DNA from: Rhynchosporium graminicola
Taxonomy: Eukaryota > Ascomycota > Leotiomycetes > Helotiales > Ploettnerulaceae
Length of the DNA: 64,000 nt
Reading direction: 5' to 3'
Assembly: GCA_900074885.1 (NCBI GenBank)
Contig: FJUW01000061.1
Span: 276,130-340,129, forward strand
Part shown: in pieces, positions 49,981 through 61,565 of the stretch
Position numbering within the stretch: the stretch's first letter is position 1
Layout: each line of letters begins with the position of its first letter
The notes under the pieces: model-generated
The model's input: only the letters and a program-made list of their open reading frames with translations
What the model was told of the DNA's origin: nothing
The model's database searches: none
Position numbers and translations under genes: made by a program

Positions 49981-51207
49981 ATGGCCGCAAACAAAACTTT
50001 CGATTACGGCGACCTCAGAGTCACACTGACGAACGACTATAGCTGGACTTATGACACTACAGGCGCGAGTATGGAGATATTTAATTTCATGAATCTGAGC
50101 ACTTGGCAACCTCAACGCCAGGGTGAAATGAAAGCACTTGGTACCTTCGCCGAAGGTAAATCTGGCCAATCGTACCACGATATCAATAAAAAGCGAGCGT
50201 CAGTCCTAGTTGGGCCAAATCCGAACACGAGACCATCCAGACCAGCAGTTGCTTCTCCCACTGACTACACTCTGTTGTGGACCGACAAGGGAAGCCAAGG
50301 GGAGCACGATGGATCCATCTGGCGGCCGATTGCACCAGCCGGCTATGTATCTCTCGGCGATGTCTGCGTCTACAAATACAACAAGCCGTCTGTGGACTTG
50401 GTCTGGTGTGTACGAGACGACTTCGCAGGGACCACCCAATTCCAGGCAAGTCCCCAGTGGACTGATAGACGCGGCAACAAGCTTAGCTTATGGCCAATTA
50501 AGGTATTCAACGCTTAAACTGGGATCGAAGGGACCCCCAATATCCCGGTCAACGCTGACACCTTTCGCGCTGCCACGGGGCTGGGTCGCCCGGATCCAGA
50601 CCTTGCTCGGATTCTCCAGCTGCCACTCCCACGTCAGTATCAAAAGATTGATAGTTCGTGGCCGGAGATCAGCAAGAACACGATGCCGTCCAAAGGGCAA
50701 TTGGACTCGGAGAAAGTGCAGGCTAGTGTCACGCTGCCATTTACTTGCTTCTTTCCCCCCACAGACGAGGATAGTCTTTTGAAGATCCGCGACCCGTTTT
50801 GCGCAATCACACGCTCCACTGCCTATTTCGCCGAGGGTGTCTGGGTCAACGATGCAGAGGGGTCCTTGAAGCGCTCCGCGAAGGTAACATACGGCATAAC
50901 CAAGGAGAAACGCGAGGAATTCACGCACACGGTCGGGGTTGAGATTTCTGCCAGCGGAGGGATAGGTCTTTTCGAGTCGAGTGTCAGCCTCAACTATCAG
51001 TTCACTTACAGCAACTCTTCAACCTTCACAGAGTTCACCCAGACGGAGATTACCCAGGAGTTTGACGTAGGACCCTTTTACGCCAAAGTTTTGTTCTCGA
51101 AGCATGTCTGGATCAAAGGAACACGCTCCAGCGGGTCGATCGTGATCAACGCAACGGAAATTACCGCCAGCGACGACTACATTATCAAGGGATGCTCGCT
51201 AAAGTAG
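49981..51207 (+). pseudogene. Vps62/aerolysin-like protein gene interrupted by one in-frame stop
   Basis: From the ATG at 49981 a single frame runs to a stop at 51205-51207, but is interrupted by TAA at 50515-50517. The first half (178 codons) looks like a Vps62-type (DUF946) domain: LLWTDKGS, DGSIWRPIAP, GYVSLGDVCVY. The second half, in the same frame, begins with conserved-looking sequence right after the stop. It ends in a Ser/Thr-rich beta region like the aerolysin/ETX-MTX2 pore-forming fold; such fungal proteins are often labelled insecticidal-crystal-toxin-domain proteins. The function in fungi is not established. No intron that would remove the stop without deleting conserved sequence was found. 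The break may be a nonsense mutation, strain variation or a sequence error. It would truncate the protein before the second domain. Confidence 0.6.
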
Positions 51208-52186
51208 GAGAGAAGAGGGCATTGTGATGGTCCGGCTCTGTGCCTGGCTGATGACGAGGAACGATATGCCGGCTCTGCCATTGTGGGATTTCATTTTCAC
51301 AAAGGGCCATCTCAATAGGCCCAGCGTCGATGAGATGAAGATAGATTTCCCTCGGTTTCAGTCGTATTAATTTTTCTCTTTCACGTTAAAGTCACGGTCT
51401 TGAGCTGTGCAGCATGGCAAGCTCATTGCTTCTTTTCCCGAGACTTTAGGGGGGTTTCGAACCGATTTATTCTGCGTGTCTGTTCTTGCAGTACAGCTTT
51501 TCTAGGCTACGATGTTGCGGACGCTCTCTGACAGCCACGATGCTTTATTTTTGACTCAATTGAAACGCAAGGGGCAAAGTATGCGGATTTGAGTACTGAT
51601 AGCTAGGCTAGAGTTAGTTGACTCGTCCTCTTGTTATTAAATCAAGCTTGGTCTATTTTCACATGATGAATCATGTTGCGGTGAAGCAGTCAGCGTTTGC
51701 TTTGATTTTCGTTGTTGTCAGCGAGGCAGCAACTCTCACTACTAAGCTCAACCATAGTATAAGACTCCTCGAGCACTCACTCCTAGTGGCAATCATGACC
51801 TCTTCCCTCAATTTTTGTTTTGAGTGTACCTTGCTGAGTTTCCCCTCTGATTTGGTAACCTGCAAAGCCCTGATTTGTGGTGGCTTTGCAATATGAATGC
51901 AATTTATACAAGAAACATAGTCTGACACAGCAGGGCTTATGAAAATGTGGTGGCATTGGTATCGGAAGCTCAGGGTCATGCACCGGAATCCTTCCCCACA
52001 CGATCTGAACACGTCACCGAGCCATCTGAATAGCTCAACTCAAGATAAAACCAGGAGCGTAAGGAGCTTACTGTGGAATAAGAATCTGATGTCTATATAT
52101 GCACAACTTCTAAGAGCGGAAGTCATTTGTACCTATCCTTTCTTGTGCTGGGCTCCGCCTGTTCCAGCCTGCTATCGTTAGTGCCG
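51208..52186. other. Convergent 3' spacer, no gene seen
   Basis: About 1 kb between the broken Vps62-like gene and the dehydrogenase gene. Open frames are short and have no recognisable motif. No repeat was noticed. Confidence 0.4.
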
Positions 52187-53308
52187 TTAAGACTTCTTGT
52201 GCATGACAGTAGCAGCAGCCTTCCTGGTCAGCGTTTGTAAAGCACGTAAAGAGATATGTGAGCGTACCTGATGGTTGGGAAAGATCAAAGAGTCGGCTAG
52301 TACAACATTTTCTCTTCTTCCAGCAGCGAAAACAATAACTTCAGCAATATCCGCGGGAGTTAGAGGTTCGCAGCCACTGATGTTGTTAGAATCGTTTCCA
52401 CGATTTTCGACAGTAAATTCCTTACGCATATACAGCATCTGCTTTAGCCTTATCGCCGTAGAATCTGACTACCGAGAATTCCTATATCCGGTCAGCAAGC
52501 TCTTAGAGGTTACCCCTAACGTGACACCAGAACTCACTGTCTCAACCTGACCTGGATCAATCTCAATGATCCTGATCCGGGTAGCAACCAACTCCCTCCT
52601 CAAACTATCTGTAAAACTGCGAATGGCTGCCTTGGTCGCACAATAGATGCTGCCTCCTTGGTATGGTTCCCGGCCAGCAATACTACCAATATTGATAATG
52701 TCTCCCGCACCTCCATCTGCCCTCTTCTTGAAGATTGGGAGAACAGCTTGCGTCATATTGATAAGACCGGTAACATTTGTAGCAAACACAACATTGATAT
52801 CGTCTTCGGCAATATCAGGAGCTCTAGCTACTCCTTTGACCAATCCACTTCCTGACATCAGCGCTAGATTCCTATTTCGATATGCTTTGACTCACGCATT
52901 ATTCACCAAAACATCAATCTCCCTCCACTCTTCTGGCAAACTTCCTACAAAGTTCCTGACTTCTTCAGGATTGCTGACATCCAATTTAAATGGCAGAACC
53001 TTAACTCCCTCACCTACATCTTTCTCAATCTCCGCCTTGACCTCTTTCAATGTATCGATCCTCCTCGCGGTTAAGATCAATCGCAGATTCTTGGGTGCTG
53101 TTCGCGCGAATTCTACGGCTGTGGCACGTCCAATACCAGATGATGCACCAGTGATAACTATCGTCTTGTCTTCGAGGCGCTTGCTCATCGCGGAGGAAGC
53201 CATTGTTCTGCGGAATATGGGCTGCTCGAGTAGGTACTTCGGGCGGGTTATGCTTCGTATTGAGGAGACTGTGCGGAAAAATTGCAAAGTCGTGCGATGG
53301 ATGGGCAT
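52187..53308 (-). CDS. Short-chain dehydrogenase (YMR226C-type NADP 3-hydroxy acid dehydrogenase)
   Basis: Five exons join in phase to 306 residues: 52896-53308, 52538-52847, 52426-52481, 52268-52376 and 52187-52219. The Rossmann motif TGASSGIG is at 53-60 and NNA at 136-138. The catalytic triad is Ser193 (NIGSIAG), Tyr206 and Lys210 (YCATK). PGQVETEFSVVRFYGDK and LADSLIFPNHQ match the yeast YMR226C/bacterial YdfG group, which oxidises L-allo-threonine, serine and other 3-hydroxy acids with NADP. The N-terminal 35 residues are basic and Ser/Thr-rich (MPIHRTTLQFFRTVSSIRSI), suggesting a mitochondrial presequence; the Met at 53203 would give a cytosolic form. Introns 1 and 4 both end CAGGAAG. 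Only the distal AAG keeps the family sequence (VNNAGLVKG; NHQAAATVMH). Confidence 0.88.
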
Positions 53309-56300
53309 ACGGGTTAGGATGTGGGTTAGGATATCGATTAGATAGTGCTGTGTATTTGACGTGATCCTCTACCATAGTATTAATTTAGTGGTTGACGGAG
53401 GTGAGCTCTCCAAACCCCCACTATTGCCAGGAATCGGCATGGCGTCATTCCAGAGCCGAGCCGCCCCTATTCCCGGGAAGCGAGAAGGTTAAGCGATGTT
53501 TTGTTTGTTAAGATCTATCAGTCTACAAACGCATGCTAATAGCTACTTGTCTTCATTGTCGAATATATACATGATTATTCACAACACTACTCGTATGTTT
53601 CGAGGGCCCAGAAAATGGGATATTGCAGGACCGATGGCAAGAGGTCATTGGTCACAAATTATCTAGGATTGTTCAGTCATCGACAAGGACAGGCGAACGA
53701 TTATCTGTGGCGCCTCGACGGCTGTACCGCCACTGTGTCGAGGTTGAACCTTTGCAACCAAGATGAACAGCCAGAGGTGTTCAACAAGGCTACCGTGAGC
53801 TAGCGAAGTAATTATCACCCCTACTTCAGATGGTCTTCAGGGTCAAGTCAAACACTTTTAATGTTGGTCTCTGAAGTTGTGGACAGTTTCTGCCCCCCAA
53901 AAGAGCTCAATCTATTGCTGGTGGATTTTTTCCAGGCCTGGAAAACGTTGTGATTACTAGTCTATCCGCGATCACTATATCCATATCCAGCTCATCGCTC
54001 AAGCTTTGGTCAAAGGCGGAAGATAGGGGCGAGTAAGGTGCAAATAGGCTAATGGATTTTGAACAGTAGCTCCGAGGAAAAAGGACGTAGGACCCAGACT
54101 AGGCGAGTCCTCTGGCAATGACGAGCTGACTTTATTCATCGCATGCTGGAACGACATGGTGAGTGCAACAGAATTTAAGTCGGAATGGAACCAAGGATTC
54201 GATCGAAAAAACCTCTGATAGTCTTGCGATGCTACATTAGATGCGCTTATCTTTCCATTAGATCAGGCTGATTGGCAGCTGCTGATCTATTTTGCAGCAC
54301 AGACGTGGCCAGCCACAACTATGGAGCACTGCATAGAAACTAGCGCACACCCTTGCCCACCTGATTGGGAAGATTTGAGGTTGAAGTACCTGCTGAGTCA
54401 CCAATATATAGCTGAGGTATGAATATCATGATTCCTTGATGTTCGTTCACAATGAAACTACCAAGATACCTACGAGGTCATCCATGTACGAGCCACTAAT
54501 AGACGTGCTGCGATAGCCGTTGGCACAGTCGCCCATTCAATAATCCTAGACCCTAGGTGTGCTTTATCCGCGAGATACTAATTAAGATGGGATATCGTTC
54601 GTAAGGAAGTCCGAGCCATGAAAACAGCTAGGCCCCCGAGCTGCCCCTCGATAGAAAGTAACAACGATAGATTACGCGCGGAATGGTCGAAAGACTCTAA
54701 TTCTATGAGGGATGAGACTAAGTATACAATCTACGCACATTAAGATACTTCTCAGTCCCAAATCAGATGCGCACAAGCAGTATTCCTAGCACCTGACATT
54801 TTCTACCGCGACGACGGAAGATGATAAGTGCCGAGTCGACTTTAGAACATCAAAATTCTTTCTTAACTGAACGTCACGTATTGTTTCCATGGACTTGCTC
54901 AGATGATCAAGTCAAGTCTTAGAATTATGTCGCAACTTTGAAAATTCTGGAATCTAGTGCTCTAGCCGCGCCTAGACAAGAAGCATTCGTGATTACACTG
55001 TTTATTTGAGGATCAGAATTGTGCGAAATGAAGAAGGTAAGTCGCAGTCAAGTTCGGCGTACAAGGTTGGTTATCTTCCTCCCGCGACATAGTATAACCG
55101 CGAGATGTGTTCCGTAAAGTCGTGCCCAAAAGTGACGCGGTCAACTCCCACTATCAAGCCCAAGTTTCGGCGAGACGAGAAAGCTAGCTATCAATTCTTG
55201 AAGTTCCCTTGTTATGCCAGGATGGAGCCATAGCAAATCGAGGTCGACGCATCTGTTAATTTTCTTCGTTCAGAGGGATGTCGATTACTTCCTTCGAGGA
55301 AAATGATCCTGGTGGCGATAATGCCCAGGAGAATGCTACTGTTGGGTGAGACTCCCGAAGAAATGAATCTCAGGGATGAAAACGATATCTCAGACCAATC
55401 GAGGCGAGGACCACGCCTGAGCTGATATCTGGAAAATTATGACTTGGGTAAAACAGAAACTGGCCCTGGGTGCGATACGGACCTGCGTCATTATGTTATA
55501 CAGATGGCCGTTCGAATGCGAAATTCAGGATGCCAACGAGTCAAGTCCAAAGATGATGTTCCAGATATACTCTTTCCCAGACAAGGACTTTCTAAACACC
55601 TTCGTCCTTGACTTCCTGGCTATAGCTTTCGACGACAGATGTGCCATTCGAGATTTGAGTAAGAAATATCCCGAGACTCCACCAAGATTCGAGACTGTAA
55701 AGAAGGCCCGATTGCGTTTATATGTGATTGTCCGACGCGTTCAGCAATTGTACGCATCAATTTCGATTACAAAGTTCTTCCCTACCTTTCAATTGTGGAT
55801 TCCGACTCCGACGAAAACCCCGAAGTTGGGTATGGACGACTAGATGGAAGCGCAAGAACCGAAGATAGAAGGTTTAACTTTGGGCAATTGTGCTGATAGC
55901 CTGATAGATTCTATCCCAATACCTCCCCTATCCCAAGGAAGACGACCAGCTCCATGCTGACACGTATTTGCCCGAATTCAACTCGGTCATGCGCCTTCAT
56001 AATGAGGTTTTGAGGCACGAGGCGCCAGGCCATGTAACCCTTGTGTTTGAAAACCACGCTCTTTCCACCGTTATCGCTTCGATGTCGAGATCCTGTGTCA
56101 GCAAGGTGCGTATCGTCTCTACAGGTCAAACATCCTAGACGAGAAGGACCGTGGGTTCATTTGACGGCAGCTTCCATCTCCAGTCGGGTTATGATTAAAA
56201 TTAGAGAAGGGCATGGTCAATGGTTTGCGAGCCTGCAAGATCGAGGATCGTGATGAGTAGATTCGAGCGGTCGTCCTGAGTGTCTGTGGTACAGTGCCTT

Positions 56301-57154
56301 TTGAATGTCGAAAAACGGATTTGAAAGGAGGGTGCTACTACTTCCTGAAGTCAAACTTTTCTGGGCAGGAGTAAACGGACATCGATTGTGAAAGCTATCG
56401 CGTCAGATGATTGAATACTCGAAAGCATGTTGTAAGCAACAACAACAATGATGAACGTGCATACCAGATATATGAATTGAGCTAGGCAACCAGACCTCGA
56501 CGGTCTGATTGTACAAACACAATTCTTCGTAGGAGTGATCTAAACTCGACCACGACCCAAATTCTGACTAAATCTCATCTCCAAAAGTCAGCATAAAATC
56601 AAGACCTCAAAACTAGCACCATGTGAATACTCGCGTCTTTGTAATTCTAGAGGGGCCTACACTAATCTAGTTTCACTTATTTTCTGGTGATCTCTTTAGT
56701 GTGCAGCTGGGCTTGCTGAATGGGGACTCGAAATGCACATCAGGGCAATTGGCACCTGCGCTGCGCCGAAGGTTTTGTATGCCCATTCCTCTTCTCAGGC
56801 TCTCTCAGAATAAGATAGTTGAACACCATCTCACATTGCATAGATTTCTGATAAATATGGCAGTTTTGGTGTCGAAGAATAACCATGGGATGGTAGCATG
56901 TTTTGAGGTAGTGGAATTGAGATGTGAATCTCTCTTTCTATCGCACAGCAACGATAAATGTAATATCCAAGCGCGCCAGGGCCCCTCAAATCTAATCATA
57001 ACGACGATACTTTGATAAGTAGCTTGCTACTAAGCTAACAAGCCCTTCCACATGTCTCCAAATCTGAGGATGACATTCCACAATCCGTGATAGTGCCCGG
57101 CAATCTTCCTCATCGACATAGACTTTCTGGTGCTTGACGGTAGTCATCATGAGG
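53309..57154. other. Gene-poor spacer with one coding relic
   Basis: Nearly 4 kb with no intact gene recognised. The stretch at about 55270-56180 has coding-like pieces in several frames (separate entry). The rest (53375-55250 and 56250-56990) shows only short unsupported frames. The bases at 56992-57121 may include a further 3' exon of the gene at 57155 (see that entry). Confidence 0.4.
55270..56180 (+). pseudogene. Frame-scrambled coding relic, family not recognised
   Basis: Protein-like text appears in different plus-strand frames. Near 55277 an ATG opens MSITSFEENDPGGDNAQE. Bases 55439-55843 are open for 134 codons. Near 55790-55905 another frame reads VDSDSDENPEVGYGRLDGS. From about 55913 a third reads YLPYPKEDDQLHADTYLPEF and continues to about 56140. 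No set of canonical introns that I tried joins these pieces in phase. This looks like an old gene with indels, but a spliced gene with introns I failed to place is possible. Confidence 0.3.
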
Positions 57155-57981
57155 CTACAAACTACAGTCCATAAGACAAAATCTTGATTCATGACCGGTG
57201 GAGACCTGTTTCTCTACTGAAGCATTCATTTGGGGGCGGAGAAGATATCGTTGTCGTTTAGGAGGAGATTCCGACCCAGGTTGATCAGAGTCAGACGAAC
57301 GTCGTTTCCTGGCGGTTTCTGTCCAATCACAATAGTCCTGAAGAACACACTCTTCGGGTGGGCTCATAGGAGTATCGACCCAATAAGGAATCTCGACTGC
57401 AGTGCAGCTGACATCACTCATTGCTCTTTCCCGAACCGCTTTTCCCAACTCCACAGACAAAGCATAATGAACCATCAAAGCCTCGAGACCCAGATCCTTG
57501 ACACTCTTTCCTCTGAGAAACTTCTTGGTCTCGTCTTGCAACTTGTCCATGGGCTGTTCCAACTTCCTAAGCGGTCCTCCGAAATGCAAGCTCAAGAGAA
57601 TCGCAATGTATATCAATGTCTCCAACAATTCTTGTGCCTTTGAAGACTTCGGATCCCTTCGTAGTGCAGATCTCAATGTATCCCGAGCCTCGAAACTGAG
57701 TAGTCGACCTTTGTCCTCTCCTGCTTCGCAACAAGCTGCCAAGAGGATCAAGTAGAGTCCGTCGTAGTACTCCGCGATAAACGGAGATTCATTGAATGCG
57801 AGGTTAGGGCCAGGTGTGGTACGACTGGTCAGATATCTGCGGATCCCATAGGCACATTCAGAGTACTGCTGAGTATCGAATAGAACTGCAAGCTGTGTCG
57901 ATTAGTATCTGCATCACTGTGGATTATGGGAAGGCTTACACATTGGATGTTTCTCCAGTGATGTGATTGAATTAGGTTCAT
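57155..57981 (-). CDS. Unrecognised helical protein
   Basis: Exon 57940-57981 (MNLIQSHHWRNIQC) and exon 57155-57892 join in phase 0 to 259 residues through a short GTAAGC...CACAG intron. The joined N-terminus (AVLFDTQQYSECAYGIRRYL) is TPR-like in feel, and the rest is helical (LEALMVHYALSVELGKAVRE). A basic stretch (ETARKRRS, PPKRQRYLL) near the end could be a nuclear signal. Fungal genomes have similar uncharacterised proteins, but I cannot name a family or function. The last 25 residues may be intronic. A GT at the codon after VEKQ and an AAG near 57132 would splice in phase to a third exon ending at 56992, which reads KVYVDEEDCRALSRIVECHP and looks coding. If so, the gene spans 56992-57981. 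Confidence 0.6.
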
Positions 57982-58441
57982 CTCGTTGTTCTCGATACGT
58001 GATGCTCCAAAATGATGAGTGCCGCGCGAGGTTAATGGTATTGACAGTACTGCCGGCTTGTTGATAGCAAATCTGTTGGTGGTTGATGTCGATGTGATGA
58101 ATGTTTGAGATGACTATGTTAAGTTGTAAAGTTTGAAGCAGCTGGTAGGTTTGGGCAAGAGATGAATGATAGCCCGTGGATTTGAAGAGGAAGGAACCTT
58201 TGTGCTGCTTGGTCACTTCTATGCTTAATTTCAGGCCGATGAGTAGCAATTCAGGACCGCCCAGATCTGGAAGGAGCCACTAAGTCATCTTCGGCGAACG
58301 AGAAATGGCTAGGTCAAACCATACGTTGCAAGACGATATTGACGTCATGAAGGTGATACAGGACATCGTTAGAATTAGTATTCTCAACTCACCTCATTTT
58401 CTACCTTAGAGGCAAGGGCAGGGGTGGTTGGATGGCACGGA

Positions 58442-58935
58442 ATGGTCAAAAGACGGTCAAAGGACGGTTCCAAGTTTGAATAGTACTATAAATAAGGAAT
58501 CAACATGGGACGGGTCTCTGACGGTGTTAGAGATAAGGCCTCCTCGTGCCTTCTTATTCAAGTATTAAGGGGTAGAAATACTTAGTTATACCCTTAACTT
58601 CTGTATCGACGCTAGCTTATCAACTTCAAAGTAGTACTTGAAGGAGTTGATATTCGGTCGATTTAGCGGAAGTATACTCTAGGTAAGCCTAGCTACTAGT
58701 ATACCCTTAGGCGGTCGAAGGGGAGTAGTCAAAGAAGTTTATGTCTGCCCTTCATCTGCTATTCAGTATCGTTCTAGGACCGTCCGTTACTCTTGAATCA
58801 TTCTCTAAGAAGTATAATTTTCTGATATTGAATAGTTCTTTAAAGAAGGTACCGGTAGAGATCCGTCCCCTAGTGATTCCCTTATTATACCTTCTATTCA
58901 TATACCGAACCGTCCAGAAACCGTCACTTGACGGT
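58442..58935. mobile_element. Short inverted-repeat element (MITE-like), RIP-degraded
   Basis: The ends at about 58442-58471 and 58907-58935 are imperfect inverted repeats sharing GACGGT-4nt-GGACGGTTC. The right end is itself a near-palindrome (ACCGTCA-CT-TGACGGT). The roughly 490-nt interior is TpA-rich with few CpA, and contains no transposase frame. This fits a small non-autonomous DNA transposon. A target-site duplication was not evident. Confidence 0.4.
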
Positions 58936-59400
58936 TAATTTACACCTGCGCTTGCCTGTAAGGTATTAAATTGACTAGATTGACAGCAGGAAATGTCGAT
59001 TTCCCTACCGCGCAACAACAATATTTTTCTCGAGCCGATTTGACCTCGCTTGAAAATTAGTGGCTACCAACCTGATCTGAGCAGAACAAAGCCTTACACT
59101 TTGAGCCTTAAAATTCATCAGGAAATTCAGTGATCTTGAATGCACTTAATACCTATGCTAGCTCGATACTTCACCCGTCTCATTGCAGCAATCAGGGCCA
59201 AGTTTTGCCAACAAACAGCGGACCATGTCGAATCTAGTCAATTTCATCTCGGGATTCAAGAGACTATTAAGCAACCTTATATTACTATCACTATCTCAGA
59301 ACTCCACTCTAGTAATGTTATCAAGAAGTGCACTGACTTCAATACCTCGTCTTCCAATGTCCTAAATCATAGAGCAACAAGATATGAACCTGTCATCAGC

Positions 59401-59435
59401 CTACCTGCCTGCCTACCTACCTACCTACCTACCTA
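59401..59435. repeat. (CTAC)n tetranucleotide microsatellite
   Basis: A CTACCTGCCTGCC start leads into uninterrupted CTAC units ending near 59435. It is the largest of several CTAC/GTAG runs in the window. Confidence 0.85.
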
Positions 59436-60104
59436 AATCCCTTCCGCCGAGGACGAATCCTCCTGCCTCGTCTGGACACAATCGTTGCCAAGCGATCTAT
59501 CCTCGATGAAACACAGCTTCTGAGGCACCTCGCGGGATTTATATTGCTCAGACGAACATGAGCAGAATCAAACACAGCAATACGTCCTCAACTTTTGTTC
59601 TTGCAAAACCTATAGTTGAGAGTTGTTTGCTGAGCTTACTGATCTGGTGTTACGATGTAACAAGCGGGATTTGAAACGGGGTTCTAACGTGTGGCTGGGT
59701 CGGTAAACTAGTATTGTGATGCCTGAGTCTATGGTACCATACCTGATGGGCGAGGAATCGCCTGTCTAGAGTTTGAGAATGAGTCTGGTCTTGCCACCTT
59801 GGAAGACACGATTAGACTGACGAATTTGAAGCGATCACAAGTAATGATTCCACAAGCAGATATTTTCACGAACTCATATTCATTAACAGCCGGGCCATCT
59901 AGTAGCCACAGCCTGTCTACTCCAAAATCCAAAAATACATGTAAAGCTTTCCAAAATCTCAATCTCCCCTGGCTAAAAGTATCAATATCTCAATCAATCA
60001 ATCAATGAAACAAAATCATTCATCCTCTGAACGTCCCCAACCCAATACCCGGCCTGCCCAAATTGATAAACTTGCGTAAACCCGCATGCGGAATTAGAGG
60101 GGAA

Positions 60105-61565
60105 TTACCTGGCGGCAGCATTGCATGCCTTTTCTTGGTCATTGCACTGCTTGACGTCTCCATCAATAGCTCCGGAGTTGACAGCATTCGCGCATGCGTT
60201 ATTCTGAACGGCGCACGATCTCTGGAGAGCGGCTCCGCTGTTAACGAACGTTACACCGTTGACAGAGAATGGACGGTCGGCACCAGCAGTCTCGATAACA
60301 GGAATAGGAGCTGCTCCTAGGGCACCAGTAAAGGTCTGGACGTTGCCTGGGATGTGTTAGTTATAAAATCGAGTGAGGATCATGGAATATCTGACCACCG
60401 CCTGCACCAGCATTGGCATTGGCGCCTGCATTGGCGGCATTATCATTGGCATTCGCGTTTCCTCCCTTGTTGGCTCCAGCATTAGCATTGGCGCCTGCAT
60501 CGGCGGCATTATCATTGGCAGTTGCATTTCCTCCCTTGTTGGCTCCAGCATTGGCCTTGTCTGCCTTTGCTGCGTCTTTGGTAGCCTTCTCAGCAGCCTT
60601 TGTTGCGTCCTTAGTGGCTTTGTCAGAGGCCTGTCCAGCATCCTTAGCCTTAGCAGGGGCGGTTGCACCAGCGGCAGGTTTAACAGTGACTGTGGCTGTA
60701 ACTTGAGCTGGGCAGGCATCGACGACAGCGGTTCCATTTCCAGCATCGACGGCAGTCCCATTTCCGGCTGCAACATCTATCTATAGTCAGCTTCATCCGA
60801 ACAAAGCAAAGAAGGCTTTGGGAAAACATACCGGTGTTTCCACCCGCGGTAACACCAGAAACTGCGGCTTGGATCTCGGCCTCGGTGGCATCGTTTACAA
60901 GGAGTTTCTGAGTGAAAATGCATCCCTCCGCATCATCGGCGACATCACAGGTGTTACCGGCAGCAGTTGGATCACCAATCTAAATGAATTAGCAAGAGCT
61001 TCTGAAGAGCAATCGCGAAACTTACCTTTCCTGGAGCGAACGTTCCGGAAAGAAGGGCATCGAGTGGGTCACCGCCAAGGGTGGCAATCTCCTTCGCTAG
61101 AGTGAGGACAAGAGCCTTGTTATCGGCAGCAGCATTCTCAGATGCAGGATCTTGATGCTGGGTGAGAGCCTGGATCTCTGGGTTGACGGCGGCATCAGTG
61201 CAAAGAACACTCTTCAGTCCAACGGATCCAGTGTTCCGCTCGATAGCAGCGAATATCAGAGCATCGACTTGGGATTGAACATCTCCAGCAGCCTTTGCGT
61301 TCGTGAAAGCACGATCAGCAGTGGCCTGGTGAAGACAGTCCAAGTTCGTGATCTTTCCAGCTCCCTCAGCAGCGGCAGCATTCCCGAGAAGGCCGAAGAC
61401 GGGGTCCTTGATCTCATCTGGGTTGTCGAGGTTCAAGCTCTTACGAACACTGGCGAGGAACTTGTTGTGGGAAAGTTCCTGGGGAACTTCTCTACGGAGC
61501 TTGGCTGGGGCAGCAGAGACAAGGCCGAAGACGGCGAGGAGAACGGTTGCGGTTTCGTACTTCAT
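60105..61565 (-). CDS. Secreted Asn/Ala-rich protein with conserved fungal tail
   Basis: Four exons join in phase to 436 residues: 61026-61565, 60832-60979, 60396-60776 and 60105-60346. MKYETATVLLAVFGLVSA is a clear signal peptide, and LRREV soon after could be a dibasic processing site. Residues up to about 230 form a mostly helical domain with a few cysteines. Exon 3 encodes a low-complexity section: a Lys/Ala region (KDATKAAEKATKDAAKADKA) then two 24-residue copies of an Ala/Asn/Gly unit (GANKGGNA-ANDNAA). Exon 4 encodes NVQTFTGALG, RPFSVNGVTFVN, LQRSCAVQNNACANA and QEKACNAAAR, a C-terminal block I recall from other fungal secreted proteins but cannot name. There is no GPI-type hydrophobic tail. 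A cell-wall or extracellular role is inferred. The donor of intron 3 (GTCAGA) is weak but keeps phase. Confidence 0.8.

Larger units (their letters stand above)
57982..60104. other. Spacer with a short inverted-repeat element and ACCT repeat
   Basis: The 5' flank of the preceding minus-strand gene is followed by a MITE-like element (58442-58935) and a tetranucleotide repeat (59401-59435). A TCAA/CAAT repeat lies at 59989-60005. No gene is seen; frames such as 59140-59436 run into the microsatellite. Confidence 0.4.

Noticed and set aside
50503..50640. Intron removing the TAA at 50515 in the Vps62-like gene
   Set aside because: A GTATTC donor and CTCCAG acceptor keep phase, but would delete sequence that looks conserved in the family, and no good branch site was seen.
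52862..52885. 24-nt intron option in the dehydrogenase gene that would add NLALMSGS
   Set aside because: It is below the minimum size of fungal introns, and the 48-nt option restores the family sequence without an insert.
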